From the NCBI GenBank assembly GCA_049598145.1, contig JBMYNJ010000005.1, positions 1 through 38,267 of the forward strand: DNA of 38,267 nucleotides, given 5' to 3'. Numbering within the stretch: the first letter of the stretch is position 1; every line of letters begins with the position of its first letter. Below, in pieces: positions 15,481-23,854 of this stretch. The translations under genes and the position numbers were made by a program. The DNA is from WTJH01 sp049598145. GTDB lineage: Bacteria > Bacteroidota > Bacteroidia > Flavobacteriales > Flavobacteriaceae. The notes beneath the pieces were generated by a model. It searched no databases. It saw only the letters and a list, made by a program, of their open reading frames with translations, and was not told the DNA's origin.

Positions 15481-16071
15481 TTATAGAGAGTTTTGATAGA
15501 GTTTTGTTATATATTTCCCAACCATATCAAATTCAAGATTCACAAGATCTCCTGAAGTCAACTGATGGAAGTTGGTGTGTTCGTAGGTATATGGAATAAT
15601 GGCCACTGAAAAACCATTGGATTTGGAATCTACCACGGTAAGACTGACTCCATTAATCGTTATAGACCCCTTTTCGATAGTGAATTGTTGACGGTCCTGA
15701 GCAAAAGAAAAATCAAAGGTCCAACTCCCGTCAACAGAGCTAACAGATTCACAAACCCCTACAAGGTCTACATGTCCCTGAACCAGATGCCCATCCAAGC
15801 GATCGCCTAACTTCATAGCACGCTCCAAATTCACCCAGTCGCCAATACGCAAATGCCCTAAGTTGGTTTTTTGAAGGGTCTCTTCAATCGCAGTAACCGT
15901 ATATTGATCGTTTTGGATATCTACAACGGTTAAGCAGACTCCGTTGTGGGCTAAACTTTGATCTATTTTAAGCTCATGGGTCAATACAGATTCCAAACTC
16001 AGATGCAAATTACTTCGGTCTTCCTCCAATTGGACGATCTTTCCCATCGTTTCTATAATACCCGTAAACAT
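15481..16071 (-). CDS. ribE: Riboflavin synthase, alpha chain
   Basis: 196 residues. It makes riboflavin from two 6,7-dimethyl-8-ribityllumazine molecules in the last step of the vitamin B2 pathway. The start is ATG 16071, giving the classic MFTGIIETMG; a frame continuing to 16158 only adds unrelated residues. Two lumazine-binding repeats are seen: SLAHNGVCLTVVDI in the first, GHLVQGHVDLVG and ITINGVSLTVVDS in the second. The N-terminal Phe2 and the Cys in NGVCLTVV are the family's conserved residues. It diverges from pdxA with 49 bases between the starts and precedes the antiporter. Confidence 0.95.
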   Translation of the reverse strand: MFTGIIETMGKIVQLEEDRSNLHLSLESVLTHELKIDQSLAHNGVCLTVVDIQNDQYTVTAIEETLQKTNLGHLRIGDWVNLERAMKLGDRLDGHLVQGHVDLVGVCESVSSVDGSWTFDFSFAQDRQQFTIEKGSITINGVSLTVVDSKSNGFSVAIIPYTYEHTNFHQLTSGDLVNLEFDMVGKYITKLYQNSL

Positions 16072-16095
16072 GACAAGTTTTTGTTTCTTTGCACT

Positions 16096-16103
16096 CAAAT
16101 GTA
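16096..16103 (-). promoter_or_regulatory. -7 box for ribE
   Basis: The minus strand reads TACATTTG, an exact TAnnTTTG, 24 bases before the ribE start codon. No good TTG is seen at the expected -33 distance. Confidence 0.45.
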
Positions 16104-16120
16104 AGCAGTTCTGATCAGGA

Positions 16121-17134
16121 ATGAAAAAAACAAAAAAAATTAAACTCGCAATCTCCATAGGAGACCCTCATGGAGTAGGTTGCGAAATCATTCTCAAAGC
16201 CTTTGAAGACAAACGAATGTTTGAATTTTTAACCCCAATTGTTTATGCACACCCCAAAATATTCCTAGAACAAAAAAAAAGTTTACAGATCAATACCCCT
16301 ATTTTCAATTTAAAAGCCCAAGGGAAGCCTCATCCCCAACAGCTCAATATCATTCAATGTTGGGATTCATTGGAACCCTTAACTATGGGAAAACCGACTC
16401 CCCACAGTGGCCAGTGGGCTCATAAATCACTACAAGCGGCTACTCAAGCGACTGCTGCTGGTGAAACTGATGGGCTAGTGACTGCCCCAATTGACAAAAA
16501 CAATATCCAAAGCGAGGAATTTCCGTTTAAAGGGCATACCGATTTTTTAGCAGATTTTTTTAAAACTCCCGCGCTGATGTTTATGGTGCATGAAAGTCTT
16601 CGGGTGGCTCTAGTAACCGACCATATTCCCGTGCAGCAAATTTCATCGGTGATCCAGCCCGAATTACTGGATCAGAAACTCAAAGCTCTCGAAAACAGTC
16701 TAAAACAAGACTTTGAATGCAACCGCCCTAAAATTGCTGTTTTGGGAATCAATCCCCACAGTGGAGACCAAGGAGTCATTGGAAAAGAAGATGATGAAAT
16801 CTTAAAACCTTGGTTACAAAAGGCTCAACAAAATAAAAAGTTGGTTTTTGGGCCTTACCCTGCGGATGGTTTTTTCGGGTCTGGCGCTTACCAAAATTTC
16901 GATGCCGTTTTGGCTATGTATCACGATCAAGGACTTATCCCATTCAAAACCCTTGCTTTTGGGCAAGGAGTCAATTTTAGTGCCGGACTCCCCATTGTTC
17001 GAACCTCCCCAGACCACGGAACGGCTTTCGATATTGCAGGAAAGGGAAAAGCACAAGTAGAATCTTTCCGAGAAGCCCTATTTACTGCACTGCAAATTAT
17101 TCGAAATCGCACTGCTGGAGTGGCAGTCCAATAA
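16121..17134 (+). CDS. pdxA: 4-hydroxythreonine-4-phosphate dehydrogenase
   Basis: 337 residues, family length. It oxidises 4-phosphohydroxy-L-threonine with NAD in the DXP-dependent pathway to pyridoxal phosphate. Signatures in order are SIGDPHGVGCEI (GDPxGxGxE), GLVTAPIDK, FKGHTDFLA with a metal His, NPHSGDQG, AVLAMYHDQGLIPFK with a second metal His, and RTSPDHGTAFDIAGKG with the third. It diverges from ribE. The next gene, yceD, has its own strong promoter 35-45 bases past the stop, so pdxA is probably a separate transcription unit. Confidence 0.95.
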   Translation: MKKTKKIKLAISIGDPHGVGCEIILKAFEDKRMFEFLTPIVYAHPKIFLEQKKSLQINTPIFNLKAQGKPHPQQLNIIQCWDSLEPLTMGKPTPHSGQWAHKSLQAATQATAAGETDGLVTAPIDKNNIQSEEFPFKGHTDFLADFFKTPALMFMVHESLRVALVTDHIPVQQISSVIQPELLDQKLKALENSLKQDFECNRPKIAVLGINPHSGDQGVIGKEDDEILKPWLQKAQQNKKLVFGPYPADGFFGSGAYQNFDAVLAMYHDQGLIPFKTLAFGQGVNFSAGLPIVRTSPDHGTAFDIAGKGKAQVESFREALFTALQIIRNRTAGVAVQ

Positions 17135-17168
17135 GTTGTTTTTTGTGAAACTATCTTGTGGAATATTT

Positions 17169-17197
17169 TTGGTTCTCTGCGATTTATATTAAATTTG
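17169..17197 (+). promoter_or_regulatory. Strong flavobacterial promoter of the yceD-rpmF operon
   Basis: TTG at 17169-17171 and TAAATTTG at 17190-17197 are separated by 18 bases, which fits the Bacteroidota consensus TTG-N17-19-TAnnTTTG fully. A 12-base palindrome, CTCATTAATGAG (17202-17213), covers the expected start point and ends three bases before the ATG. Confidence 0.75.
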
Positions 17198-17215
17198 CGG
17201 GCTCATTAATGAGGT

Positions 17216-17734
17216 ATGGAATGCAGTTCAGAATATACGATCCCTTTTGTAGGGCTTAAAAACGGGCTGCACCAGTTTAAATTTCCCATTAATGGTTCGT
17301 TCTTTGATTTGTTTGATTATGAAGATTTTTTGTCTTCCGCCTTGGAGGTAATCCTTGAATTGGAAAAGCAACCCACTTTGCTCAATCTCCATTTTAGGGC
17401 TCAAGGGTTCGTTAAAGTCCCCTGCGACTTAACCAATGAACCTTTTGACCTCCCTTTGGATACTGAGTTTTCTTTAGTAGTGAAATTTGGCTCTGCTGTT
17501 TCTCATACAGACGAAATCCTTATCCTCCCCGAGGGCAGCTATCAAGTGGATGTCCAACAATACATCTATGAAATGATTGTCTTGGCTGTTCCTGTAAAGA
17601 AGGTACATCCCGGGATCGCCGATGGCAGCCTTAAATCTGATATACTTGACAAACTAAATGAACTGGCTCCAAAGGCCACCCCGGAAACGGAACAGACCGA
17701 TCCGAGATGGGATAAATTGAAAGATTTATTATAA
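17216..17734 (+). CDS. yceD: YceD family protein (DUF177)
   Basis: 172 residues. It matches the DUF177 pattern: LNLHFRAQGFVKVPCDLTNE (with the conserved Cys after RxxGxVxVPC), PLDTEFSLVVKFG, then DVQQYIYEMIVLAVPVKKVHP with the 'DLxxxIxExLxLxxPxxxxH' helix. The second Cys of the usual pair is absent. The protein acts in the cytoplasm and is linked to 23S rRNA processing and ribosome supply in bacteria where it was studied. It sits directly before rpmF, as in many genomes, under one strong promoter. Confidence 0.92.
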   Translation: MECSSEYTIPFVGLKNGLHQFKFPINGSFFDLFDYEDFLSSALEVILELEKQPTLLNLHFRAQGFVKVPCDLTNEPFDLPLDTEFSLVVKFGSAVSHTDEILILPEGSYQVDVQQYIYEMIVLAVPVKKVHPGIADGSLKSDILDKLNELAPKATPETEQTDPRWDKLKDLL

Positions 17735-17753
17735 CTGAATAAAGAAAGAAATT

Positions 17754-17951
17754 ATGGCACATCCTAAACGGAAAATTTCAAAAACGCGTCGCGACAAACG
17801 CCGTACCCACTACAAAGCAAGCCCACAGCAAATCGCGACTTGCGGAACAACAGGGGAGGCGCATTTGTATCACCGTGCTCACTGGCATGAAGGAAAACTG
17901 TACTATCGCGGAAAGATCCTTATCGACAGTACTTTAGAAGCTGAAGCTTAA
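17754..17951 (+). CDS. rpmF: 50S ribosomal protein L32
   Basis: 65 residues. AHPKRKISKTRRDKRRTH is the typical L32 N-terminus. The middle reads IATCGTTGEAHLYHRAHWHE, with one Cys only: the four-cysteine zinc ribbon of many L32 proteins is reduced, as is usual in Bacteroidota. It belongs to the yceD operon, starting 19 bases after its stop codon, and is followed by a terminator. The short A-rich leader has no clear Shine-Dalgarno. Confidence 0.97.
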   Translation: MAHPKRKISKTRRDKRRTHYKASPQQIATCGTTGEAHLYHRAHWHEGKLYYRGKILIDSTLEAEA

Positions 17952-17975
17952 TCTAATTATAGAATTTTAACTCCC

Positions 17976-18002
17976 ACTCTCGCTCGCCGAGAGTTTTTTT
18001 TT
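17976..18002 (+). terminator. Terminator of the yceD-rpmF operon
   Basis: ACTCTCG (17976-17982) and CGAGAGT (17988-17994) form a 7-bp stem with loop CTCGC, followed by T9. It separates rpmF from fabH, which must start from its own promoter in the 77 bases before its ATG. Confidence 0.85.
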
Positions 18003-18079
18003 GGAATATTTTCATTTCAAAAAAACTACTATCTTCACCTGATGTTTGACTACGGTGCAGACTCAAAAACAGGAAAAAA

Positions 18080-19084
18080 ATGCAACCTAAACCAATCAAA
18101 GCTGCTATAACAGCTGTGGGTGGATTCGTCCCTGAAGATGTTTTAAACAATGCAGATTTGGAGAAAATGGTCGACACTTCCAACGATTGGATTATAAGCC
18201 GAACAGGGATTCAGGAAAGAAGAATCTTGAAGGACAAAGGTCAAGGAACTTCGTATATGGCACTCCAAGCCATTGAAGACCTTCAAAAAAAAGTAGCGCA
18301 TTGGAACCCTGAAGAAATCGATCTGATCATCTTTGCCACGATTACTCCGGATATGCCCCTTTCAGCAACTGCGGCTTTTATAGCTTCTCAAATTGGGGCC
18401 GTTAATGCTTTTGGGTATGATTTAACAGCCGCCTGTTCTGGTTTTCTATATGGAATGTCTTCTGCAGCAGCCTACATCAGTTCAGGACGCTATAGAAAAG
18501 CCTTAGTTATTGGGGCCGATAAGATGTCTTCGATTGTGGACTACCAAGACCGCACCACCTGTGTCCTTTTTGGAGATGGTGCTGGCGTAGTATTAATGGA
18601 ACCCAGTTCGAATGGTTTCGGTTGGGAAGATGAAATTCTTCGGGTGAATGGAGAACAACGAATGGCATTAACGATCAAGGCTGGTGGCTCGTTACAACCC
18701 ATTAGCTCAGAAGCGCTAGACAACAGAGACAACTATCTCCATCAGGAGGGTAGAACGGTTTATAAAATGGCCGTTTCAGGAATGTGTCAAGTAACGGAAC
18801 AAATATTAGCCAACAACCAACTCAGCTCAGAACAAATATCCTATGTGGTTCCTCACCAAGCCAACCTGAGAATTATAGAAGGCTTACAAGACCGCCTTGG
18901 AGTCGAAGAAAATAAAGTCCTTAAAAACATTCAATATTATGGCAACACGACAGCTGCCACACTCCCACTTGTCCTCCACGATTTTCACAGCCAATTCGAG
19001 GCTGGGGATCGGATCGTATTCACGGCTTTTGGAGGAGGTTTTACTTGGGGAGCAGCATACCTGACGTGGGCTTATTCAACTTAA
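18080..19084 (+). CDS. fabH: 3-oxoacyl-ACP synthase III (KAS III)
   Basis: 334 residues. It joins acetyl-CoA or a branched starter CoA with malonyl-ACP to begin fatty-acid synthesis. Catalytic residues are seen: Cys119 in DLTAACSGFLYG, His in YVVPHQANLRI and Asn in IQYYGNTTAATLP. VDTSNDWIISRTGI and FGDGAGVVL are family hallmarks. Whether it prefers branched starters, as flavobacterial lipids suggest, cannot be read here. The stop is 12 bases before the accB ATG, so fabH-accB-accC form one operon. Confidence 0.96.
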   Translation: MQPKPIKAAITAVGGFVPEDVLNNADLEKMVDTSNDWIISRTGIQERRILKDKGQGTSYMALQAIEDLQKKVAHWNPEEIDLIIFATITPDMPLSATAAFIASQIGAVNAFGYDLTAACSGFLYGMSSAAAYISSGRYRKALVIGADKMSSIVDYQDRTTCVLFGDGAGVVLMEPSSNGFGWEDEILRVNGEQRMALTIKAGGSLQPISSEALDNRDNYLHQEGRTVYKMAVSGMCQVTEQILANNQLSSEQISYVVPHQANLRIIEGLQDRLGVEENKVLKNIQYYGNTTAATLPLVLHDFHSQFEAGDRIVFTAFGGGFTWGAAYLTWAYST

Positions 19085-19095
19085 ATCAACAAACC

Positions 19096-19593
19096 ATGGA
19101 TCTAAAAGAAATTCAAAACCTGATTCGTTTTGTCGCCAAATCTGGGGCACATGAAGTCAAATTGGAAATGGAAAATGTTAAAATTACCATCAAAACAGCC
19201 GCAGATAATGTGGCTGCAGAACCCACGACCATCGTACAGCAAGTTCCCAGTATTCAACAACCCATTGCAGCTGCTCCCTTAGCAACAGCAGTACCGGAGA
19301 CTCCTGCACAAGAACCCGAAATCAGTGAAAAATCCACTGAAAAAACCGATCACTTAATTGAGGTTAAATCCCCGATCATAGGCACCTTCTATCGCAAGCC
19401 TTCGCCCGATAAAGACAGCTTTGTTGAAATCGGACAACAGGTAAGCACAGGAGATGTCCTATGCGTCATTGAGGCCATGAAACTCTTCAATGAAATCGAA
19501 TCTGAAGTTTCCGGAACGATCGTCAAGATTTTGGTCGACGATGCCCAACCGGTAGAATTTGACCAACCCTTGTTTTTGATTGATCCCAGCTAA
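19096..19593 (+). CDS. accB: Biotin carboxyl carrier protein of acetyl-CoA carboxylase
   Basis: 165 residues from ATG 19096, where MDLKEIQNLIRFVAKSG fits the family; an in-frame codon at 19045 would lie inside fabH. An N-terminal helical part and an Ala/Pro/Glu-rich linker (about 50-85) lead to the biotinyl domain, whose target site is VIEAMKLFNEIESE with the biotinylated Lys in AMKL (Leu where E. coli has Met). It carries carboxybiotin from AccC to the transferase. It is 12 bases after fabH and 11 bases before accC. Confidence 0.96.
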   Translation: MDLKEIQNLIRFVAKSGAHEVKLEMENVKITIKTAADNVAAEPTTIVQQVPSIQQPIAAAPLATAVPETPAQEPEISEKSTEKTDHLIEVKSPIIGTFYRKPSPDKDSFVEIGQQVSTGDVLCVIEAMKLFNEIESEVSGTIVKILVDDAQPVEFDQPLFLIDPS

Positions 19594-19604
19594 ACTATAT
19601 TGTC

Positions 19605-20945
19605 ATGTTTAAGAAGATCTTAATTGCCAACCGCGGGGAAATCGCCATGCGGGTAATTCGAACGTGCAAAGAAATGGGAATAAAGACTGTTGCTGTCTAT
19701 TCTACTGCCGACCGAGACAGTCTTCATGTGCGTTTTGCCGATGAAGCCGTTTGCATTGGGCCTGCTCCAAGTACAGATTCTTATCTAAAAATGTCCAATA
19801 TCATTGCAGCCGCAGAAATCACCAATGCCGATGCAATTCATCCCGGTTATGGATTTTTATCTGAAAATGCCAAGTTTTCCAACATTTGCGCAGAACATCA
19901 AATTAAATTTATTGGAGCTGACCCAGAGATGATTGATAAAATGGGGGATAAAGCCAGTGCTAAAGCAACCATGAAAGCTGCAGGGGTCCCTACCATTCCC
20001 GGTTCTGAAGGCCTTTTAGACTCTCTCGAGGAAGCACAAGAGTTAGCCGCAGAAATGGGCTATCCCGTTATGCTTAAGGCTACCGCTGGAGGGGGTGGGA
20101 AAGGAATGCGTGCTGTATGGGAGGCTGAAGACCTCCAAAAAGCCTGGGAAAGCGCCCGACAAGAAGCAGCAGCTTCTTTTGGAAATGACGGGATGTATAT
20201 GGAAAAATTAATCGAAGAACCTCGTCATATCGAAATTCAAATCATTGGGGATGCCTACGGTAAAGCCTGTCATTTGTCTGAAAGAGACTGTTCTGTTCAA
20301 CGAAGACATCAAAAACTGACCGAAGAAACCCCTTCACCATTTATGACTTCAGCCCTTCGAAAAAAGATGGGAGAAGCTGCGGTCAAAGCTGCGGAATTCA
20401 TCAAATATGAAGGGGCTGGAACAGTGGAATTTTTAGTGGATAAACACAAAAATTTCTACTTTATGGAGATGAATACCCGAATTCAGGTGGAGCATCCTAT
20501 AACTGAGCAAGTTATCGATTTCGATCTGATCCGGGAGCAAATTAAAGTCGCAGCCGGAATTCCGATTTCAGGAAAAAATTACCTCCCAAAGTTACACTCG
20601 ATTGAATGCCGGATCAACGCTGAGGACCCCAATAATGATTTCCGCCCTTCTCCAGGGAAAATCACAACCCTTCATTTTCCTGGAGGTCACGGAGTCCGAT
20701 TGGATACCCATGTCTACAGCGGTTATGTGATCCCACCCCACTACGACTCGATGATCGCCAAGCTGATCACCACGGCACAGACCCGTGAAGAAGCTATCAA
20801 TAAAATGAAAAGAGCTCTCGAAGAGTTTGTGATTGAAGGAATCGCAACTACAATTCCCTTCCATCTAAAGCTGATGAGCCATCCCGATTTTGTAGCAGGG
20901 AACTACACTACTAAATTTATGGAGGATTTCTCCATGGAAGACTAA
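19605..20945 (+). CDS. accC: Biotin carboxylase subunit of acetyl-CoA carboxylase
   Basis: 446 residues. It carboxylates biotin on AccB with ATP and bicarbonate, the first step of malonyl-CoA synthesis. Motifs include FKKILIANRGEIAMRVIRTC at the start, the glycine-rich ATP loop KATAGGGGKGMR, ERDCSVQRRHQKL and FYFMEMNTRIQVEHPITE with the metal and biotin site residues. No C-terminal carrier domain is fused. Its last codons overlap the asd stop codon on the opposite strand by four bases. The transferase subunits are not in this window. Confidence 0.97.
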   Translation: MFKKILIANRGEIAMRVIRTCKEMGIKTVAVYSTADRDSLHVRFADEAVCIGPAPSTDSYLKMSNIIAAAEITNADAIHPGYGFLSENAKFSNICAEHQIKFIGADPEMIDKMGDKASAKATMKAAGVPTIPGSEGLLDSLEEAQELAAEMGYPVMLKATAGGGGKGMRAVWEAEDLQKAWESARQEAAASFGNDGMYMEKLIEEPRHIEIQIIGDAYGKACHLSERDCSVQRRHQKLTEETPSPFMTSALRKKMGEAAVKAAEFIKYEGAGTVEFLVDKHKNFYFMEMNTRIQVEHPITEQVIDFDLIREQIKVAAGIPISGKNYLPKLHSIECRINAEDPNNDFRPSPGKITTLHFPGGHGVRLDTHVYSGYVIPPHYDSMIAKLITTAQTREEAINKMKRALEEFVIEGIATTIPFHLKLMSHPDFVAGNYTTKFMEDFSMED

Positions 20946-21931
20946 ACTAAGGTGTTTGCGACCAAATATTCAGCAATTTGAATAGCATTGGTAGCAGCAC
21001 CTTTTCGAAGGTTGTCGGATACAATCCATAGGTTTAGAGTTCGATCTTGAGATTCGTCTTTTCGAATTCGGCCTACAAAAACATCGTCTTTCCCCTGAGC
21101 ATAAATTGGCATAGGATACGTTTGTGTTGCAGGTTCATCCTGTACAGTGACCCCAGCAGACTCTTGTAAAACCTGCCGTACTTCGCTCACTTCAAATTCC
21201 TTTTTAAATTCAACATTTACCGCTTCGCTATGTCCTCCCACGACAGGAATGCGAATTGCAGTAGCCGTTACTCCTAATTCCGGAGCCTCTAAAATTTTAC
21301 GACTTTCATGAACCAACTTCATCTCCTCTTTGGTATAATCATTCTCTAAGAAAACATCACAATGGGGTAAAGCATTTCGATGAATCGGATAAGGATAAGC
21401 CATTTCACCCTTTTCCCCTGCATATTCATTTTCAAGCTGCTGCACCGCAGCAACTCCGGTCCCTGTGATGGATTGGTAGGTAGAAATAACCAAGCGCTTG
21501 ATCTGATATTTTTGATGTAATGGAGCCAAGGCTACCACCATTTGGATCGTGGAGCAATTGGGGTTTGCAATAATTTTATCATTTGGAGTTAAGATGGAAG
21601 CGTTAATTTCTGGCACTATTAAGGGAATCTTGGGTTCCATCCGCCAGGCAGACGAATTGTCGATCACTGTCGTTCCTGCCGCAGCAAATTTTGGCGCCCA
21701 CTCCTGAGAAGTGCTTCCTCCAGCAGAAAATAAAGCAATATCGGGTTGCATGTCTACTGCGGTTTCCAATCCTACCACCGAACACTCTTCCCCACGGAAA
21801 GAAACTTTTTTCCCTACCGAACGAGACGAAGCTACAGGAATTAATGTGCTGACCGGAAAAGACCGCTCTTCCAAAACTTGAAGCATCACTTGACCCACCA
21901 TTCCAGTGGCTCCTACAACAGCTACTTTCAT
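20942..21931 (-). CDS. asd: Aspartate-semialdehyde dehydrogenase
   Basis: 329 residues. It reduces aspartyl phosphate with NADPH to aspartate semialdehyde, feeding lysine, diaminopimelate, threonine and methionine synthesis. Seen: VAVVGATGMVGQVMLQVLEE (NADP loop), ALFSAGGSTSQEWAPKF, IANPNCSTIQMVVAL with the catalytic Cys, and RIPVVGGHSEAVNVEF with the catalytic His. The 3' end overlaps accC convergently by four bases, with no room for a terminator outside coding sequence. A -7 box at 21953-21960 lies directly upstream. Confidence 0.97.
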   Translation of the reverse strand: MKVAVVGATGMVGQVMLQVLEERSFPVSTLIPVASSRSVGKKVSFRGEECSVVGLETAVDMQPDIALFSAGGSTSQEWAPKFAAAGTTVIDNSSAWRMEPKIPLIVPEINASILTPNDKIIANPNCSTIQMVVALAPLHQKYQIKRLVISTYQSITGTGVAAVQQLENEYAGEKGEMAYPYPIHRNALPHCDVFLENDYTKEEMKLVHESRKILEAPELGVTATAIRIPVVGGHSEAVNVEFKKEFEVSEVRQVLQESAGVTVQDEPATQTYPMPIYAQGKDDVFVGRIRKDESQDRTLNLWIVSDNLRKGAATNAIQIAEYLVANTLV

Positions 21932-21952
21932 AAGTAAAAATTAAATCTATGG

Positions 21953-21960
21953 CAAAACTA
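21953..21960 (-). promoter_or_regulatory. -7 box for asd
   Basis: The minus strand reads TAGTTTTG, an exact TAnnTTTG, 21 bases before the asd ATG. It lies just downstream of a hairpin at 21972-22000, so asd probably has its own transcript separate from alr. Confidence 0.45.
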
Positions 21961-21971
21961 AACTGAAAATG

Positions 21972-22000
21972 GAATAATTCGCTTACAATTCGAATTATTC
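21972..22000. other. Perfect 10-bp inverted repeat between alr and asd
   Basis: GAATAATTCG (21972-21981) and CGAATTATTC (21991-22000) are exact inverted repeats around a 9-base spacer. The minus-strand side has only a short T-rich stretch (CATTTTCAG), so it is a modest terminator for alr, or an operator covering the region upstream of the asd -7 box. Confidence 0.5.
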
Positions 22001-22045
22001 AATAAAAAAAACAATATGTTTAATTTACAACATTCTGAGGCTATT

Positions 22046-23131
22046 CTATTCGGTCCAGTGGCGCTCAATTCGGGGGCCCAAACCTGTGAGCAGCTCATAG
22101 GCAATGGTTTGCCCGTCTTTAGCCCACTGAGCTGCGGAATACTGTGGCCCAAAAAAATAAACTCGATTTCCCACATTTACCTCAATATCTGTTACATCAA
22201 TCATCAATAAGTCCATACAAATATTCCCAACAATAGGCACCTTTTGGTCTTCTATAAAGACCCATGCATTTCCCTGTCCAAAATATCGGCCAATCCCATC
22301 GGCATGCCCTAACGGTAGGGTAGCAATTCGACTGTTACGCGGTGCTTGCCAACCAAAATTATACCCCACATAGTCGCCCTTGGCAACATCTAAGATTTGA
22401 CAAATATCGGCCGAAAGTTCGGCTACAGCTTTCAACTTTGCGTCCCAATCGGGCCTGTTGGCAAAGCCATGCAACCCAATTCCTGATCGGACGGCATCGT
22501 ATTGAAATTCGGGATAATTAAAGATCCCGGATGTATTGAGTGCATGAAAAAAGGGAATCTTACTGGATTGGGAACTGATATAATCGGTGAGCTTGGTGAA
22601 AATATCTAATTGACGATCCATATAAGCTTGCGGACGTTTGTCTTCTGTAGCGCACAGATGCGTATATACGCTTTTGATATGTAAGGGGAGTTGGGCAATG
22701 ATTTCCAACACTTGCTCTACACTATCGGTATGGAAACCAATTCGGTTTAATCCCGTATTAAACTTTAAGTGAATGGGATAGTTTCCCTGTTGAGGTGAAA
22801 GCAGTTGAGCAAAAAAAGAAAGGTCCTCCAAACGATAGAGAGCTGGTTCTAATTGGGCGTCTATCAACGCTTTAAACTGAGTCCTTTGAGGATAAAATAC
22901 CATAATTGGGAGCTTGATCCCGGCATTACGTAGGGCTATCCCTTCCTGAGTATAAGCTACAGCTAGGTATTGAGCTCCGGCCTCAGAAAGCTGCTGAGCC
23001 ACTCGAGGGGCATGGCTTCCGTAAGCATTGGCTTTTACTACAGGAATCATTAAAGTTTCGGGTCGTAAATGTGCTTTTAATTCTTCAAAATTGGAAAGCA
23101 AATGAGAGGCATATAGAGTTAACTTAGGCAA
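22046..23131 (-). CDS. alr: Alanine racemase
   Basis: 361 residues, a typical length. It makes D-alanine for peptidoglycan with PLP. The PLP lysine is in VVKANAYGSHA (Lys33), and the substrate-contact segment YVGYNFGWQAPR corresponds to the catalytic-Tyr region. Other features are LKFNTGLNRIGF, VRSGIGLHGF and VGNICMDLLMIDVT. No ATG, and no GTG, occurs before the PLP lysine region. The family start aligns with TTG at 23131 (or ATT one codon earlier), so a non-ATG start is called. It is 14 bases after the tdk stop codon, so tdk-alr form an operon. Confidence 0.93.
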   Translation of the reverse strand: MPKLTLYASHLLSNFEELKAHLRPETLMIPVVKANAYGSHAPRVAQQLSEAGAQYLAVAYTQEGIALRNAGIKLPIMVFYPQRTQFKALIDAQLEPALYRLEDLSFFAQLLSPQQGNYPIHLKFNTGLNRIGFHTDSVEQVLEIIAQLPLHIKSVYTHLCATEDKRPQAYMDRQLDIFTKLTDYISSQSSKIPFFHALNTSGIFNYPEFQYDAVRSGIGLHGFANRPDWDAKLKAVAELSADICQILDVAKGDYVGYNFGWQAPRNSRIATLPLGHADGIGRYFGQGNAWVFIEDQKVPIVGNICMDLLMIDVTDIEVNVGNRVYFFGPQYSAAQWAKDGQTIAYELLTGLGPRIERHWTE

Positions 23132-23145
23132 AATAAATCTGAATT

Positions 23146-23766
23146 TTAAGCTTTAGAAGGCGGTGGTTTAGGGGAGGATTTTTTTTGTTGTTCTTGCATG
23201 GCGTAAAAAAAGGCTTGTCTACTCAAGGGTTCATAGGATTCTTTTTCTCCTAAGACTACTAATTCCGAGGCTCTTGTTTTGCGAAAGCTGTATTGGGCCA
23301 AATTTCCGGTTCGAGTACAGACCGCATGGACTTTGGTCACATATTCAGCCGTGGCCATCAGCCCGGGCATAGGGCCAAAAGGATTGCCCTTAAAATCCAT
23401 ATCCAAGCCTGCCACAATTACCCGAACGCCTCGGTTGGCCAAATCGTTACAAACCGTGATAATCTCCGAATCAAAAAACTGTGCTTCATCGATCCCTACG
23501 ACATCACAATCAGAGGCTAGAATAGGAATATTTGCAGCAGCAGGGACAGGAGTAGAAGGAATTTTATTGTCGTCATGAGAAGTCACCAAGTTCTCATCAT
23601 AGCGATTATCAATAGCGGGTTTAAAAATTTCTACCCGTTGTTTGGCAATTTGAGCCCTCTTGAGTCGACGAATCAATTCTTCCGTTTTCCCAGAAAACAT
23701 AGAGCCACATATCACTTCGATCCAACCGAATTGTTCCTCTGAGTTTGTCGTATTTTCTAAAAACAT
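23146..23766 (-). CDS. tdk: Thymidine kinase, type II
   Basis: 206 residues. It phosphorylates thymidine with ATP for salvage. The P-loop is GSMFSGKTEEL (residues 21-31), GIDEAQFF carries the catalytic Glu94, and TGNLAQYSFRK is the lasso region. The structural zinc site is degraded: only Cys150 of the expected CxxC remains (CTRTG), and the C-terminal CRxC pair is replaced by LSRQAF. I recall the same loss in other Bacteroidota enzymes. Tail is Pro/Lys-rich. It heads the tdk-alr operon; a -7 box TACCTTTG lies upstream. Confidence 0.95.
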   Translation of the reverse strand: MFLENTTNSEEQFGWIEVICGSMFSGKTEELIRRLKRAQIAKQRVEIFKPAIDNRYDENLVTSHDDNKIPSTPVPAAANIPILASDCDVVGIDEAQFFDSEIITVCNDLANRGVRVIVAGLDMDFKGNPFGPMPGLMATAEYVTKVHAVCTRTGNLAQYSFRKTRASELVVLGEKESYEPLSRQAFFYAMQEQQKKSSPKPPPSKA

Positions 23767-23812
23767 TTTGTAATTTTCTACTTTATATAGGGCTATCCTT
23801 TTGTGCCGTAAA

Positions 23813-23820
23813 CAAAGGTA
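23813..23820 (-). promoter_or_regulatory. -7 box for tdk
   Basis: The minus strand reads TACCTTTG, an exact TAnnTTTG, 46 bases before the tdk start codon. No strong -33 TTG is evident at the right spacing. Confidence 0.4.
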
Positions 23821-23854
23821 TTAATTTCAATTGCTTCATTTGAATCCTCCAAAC

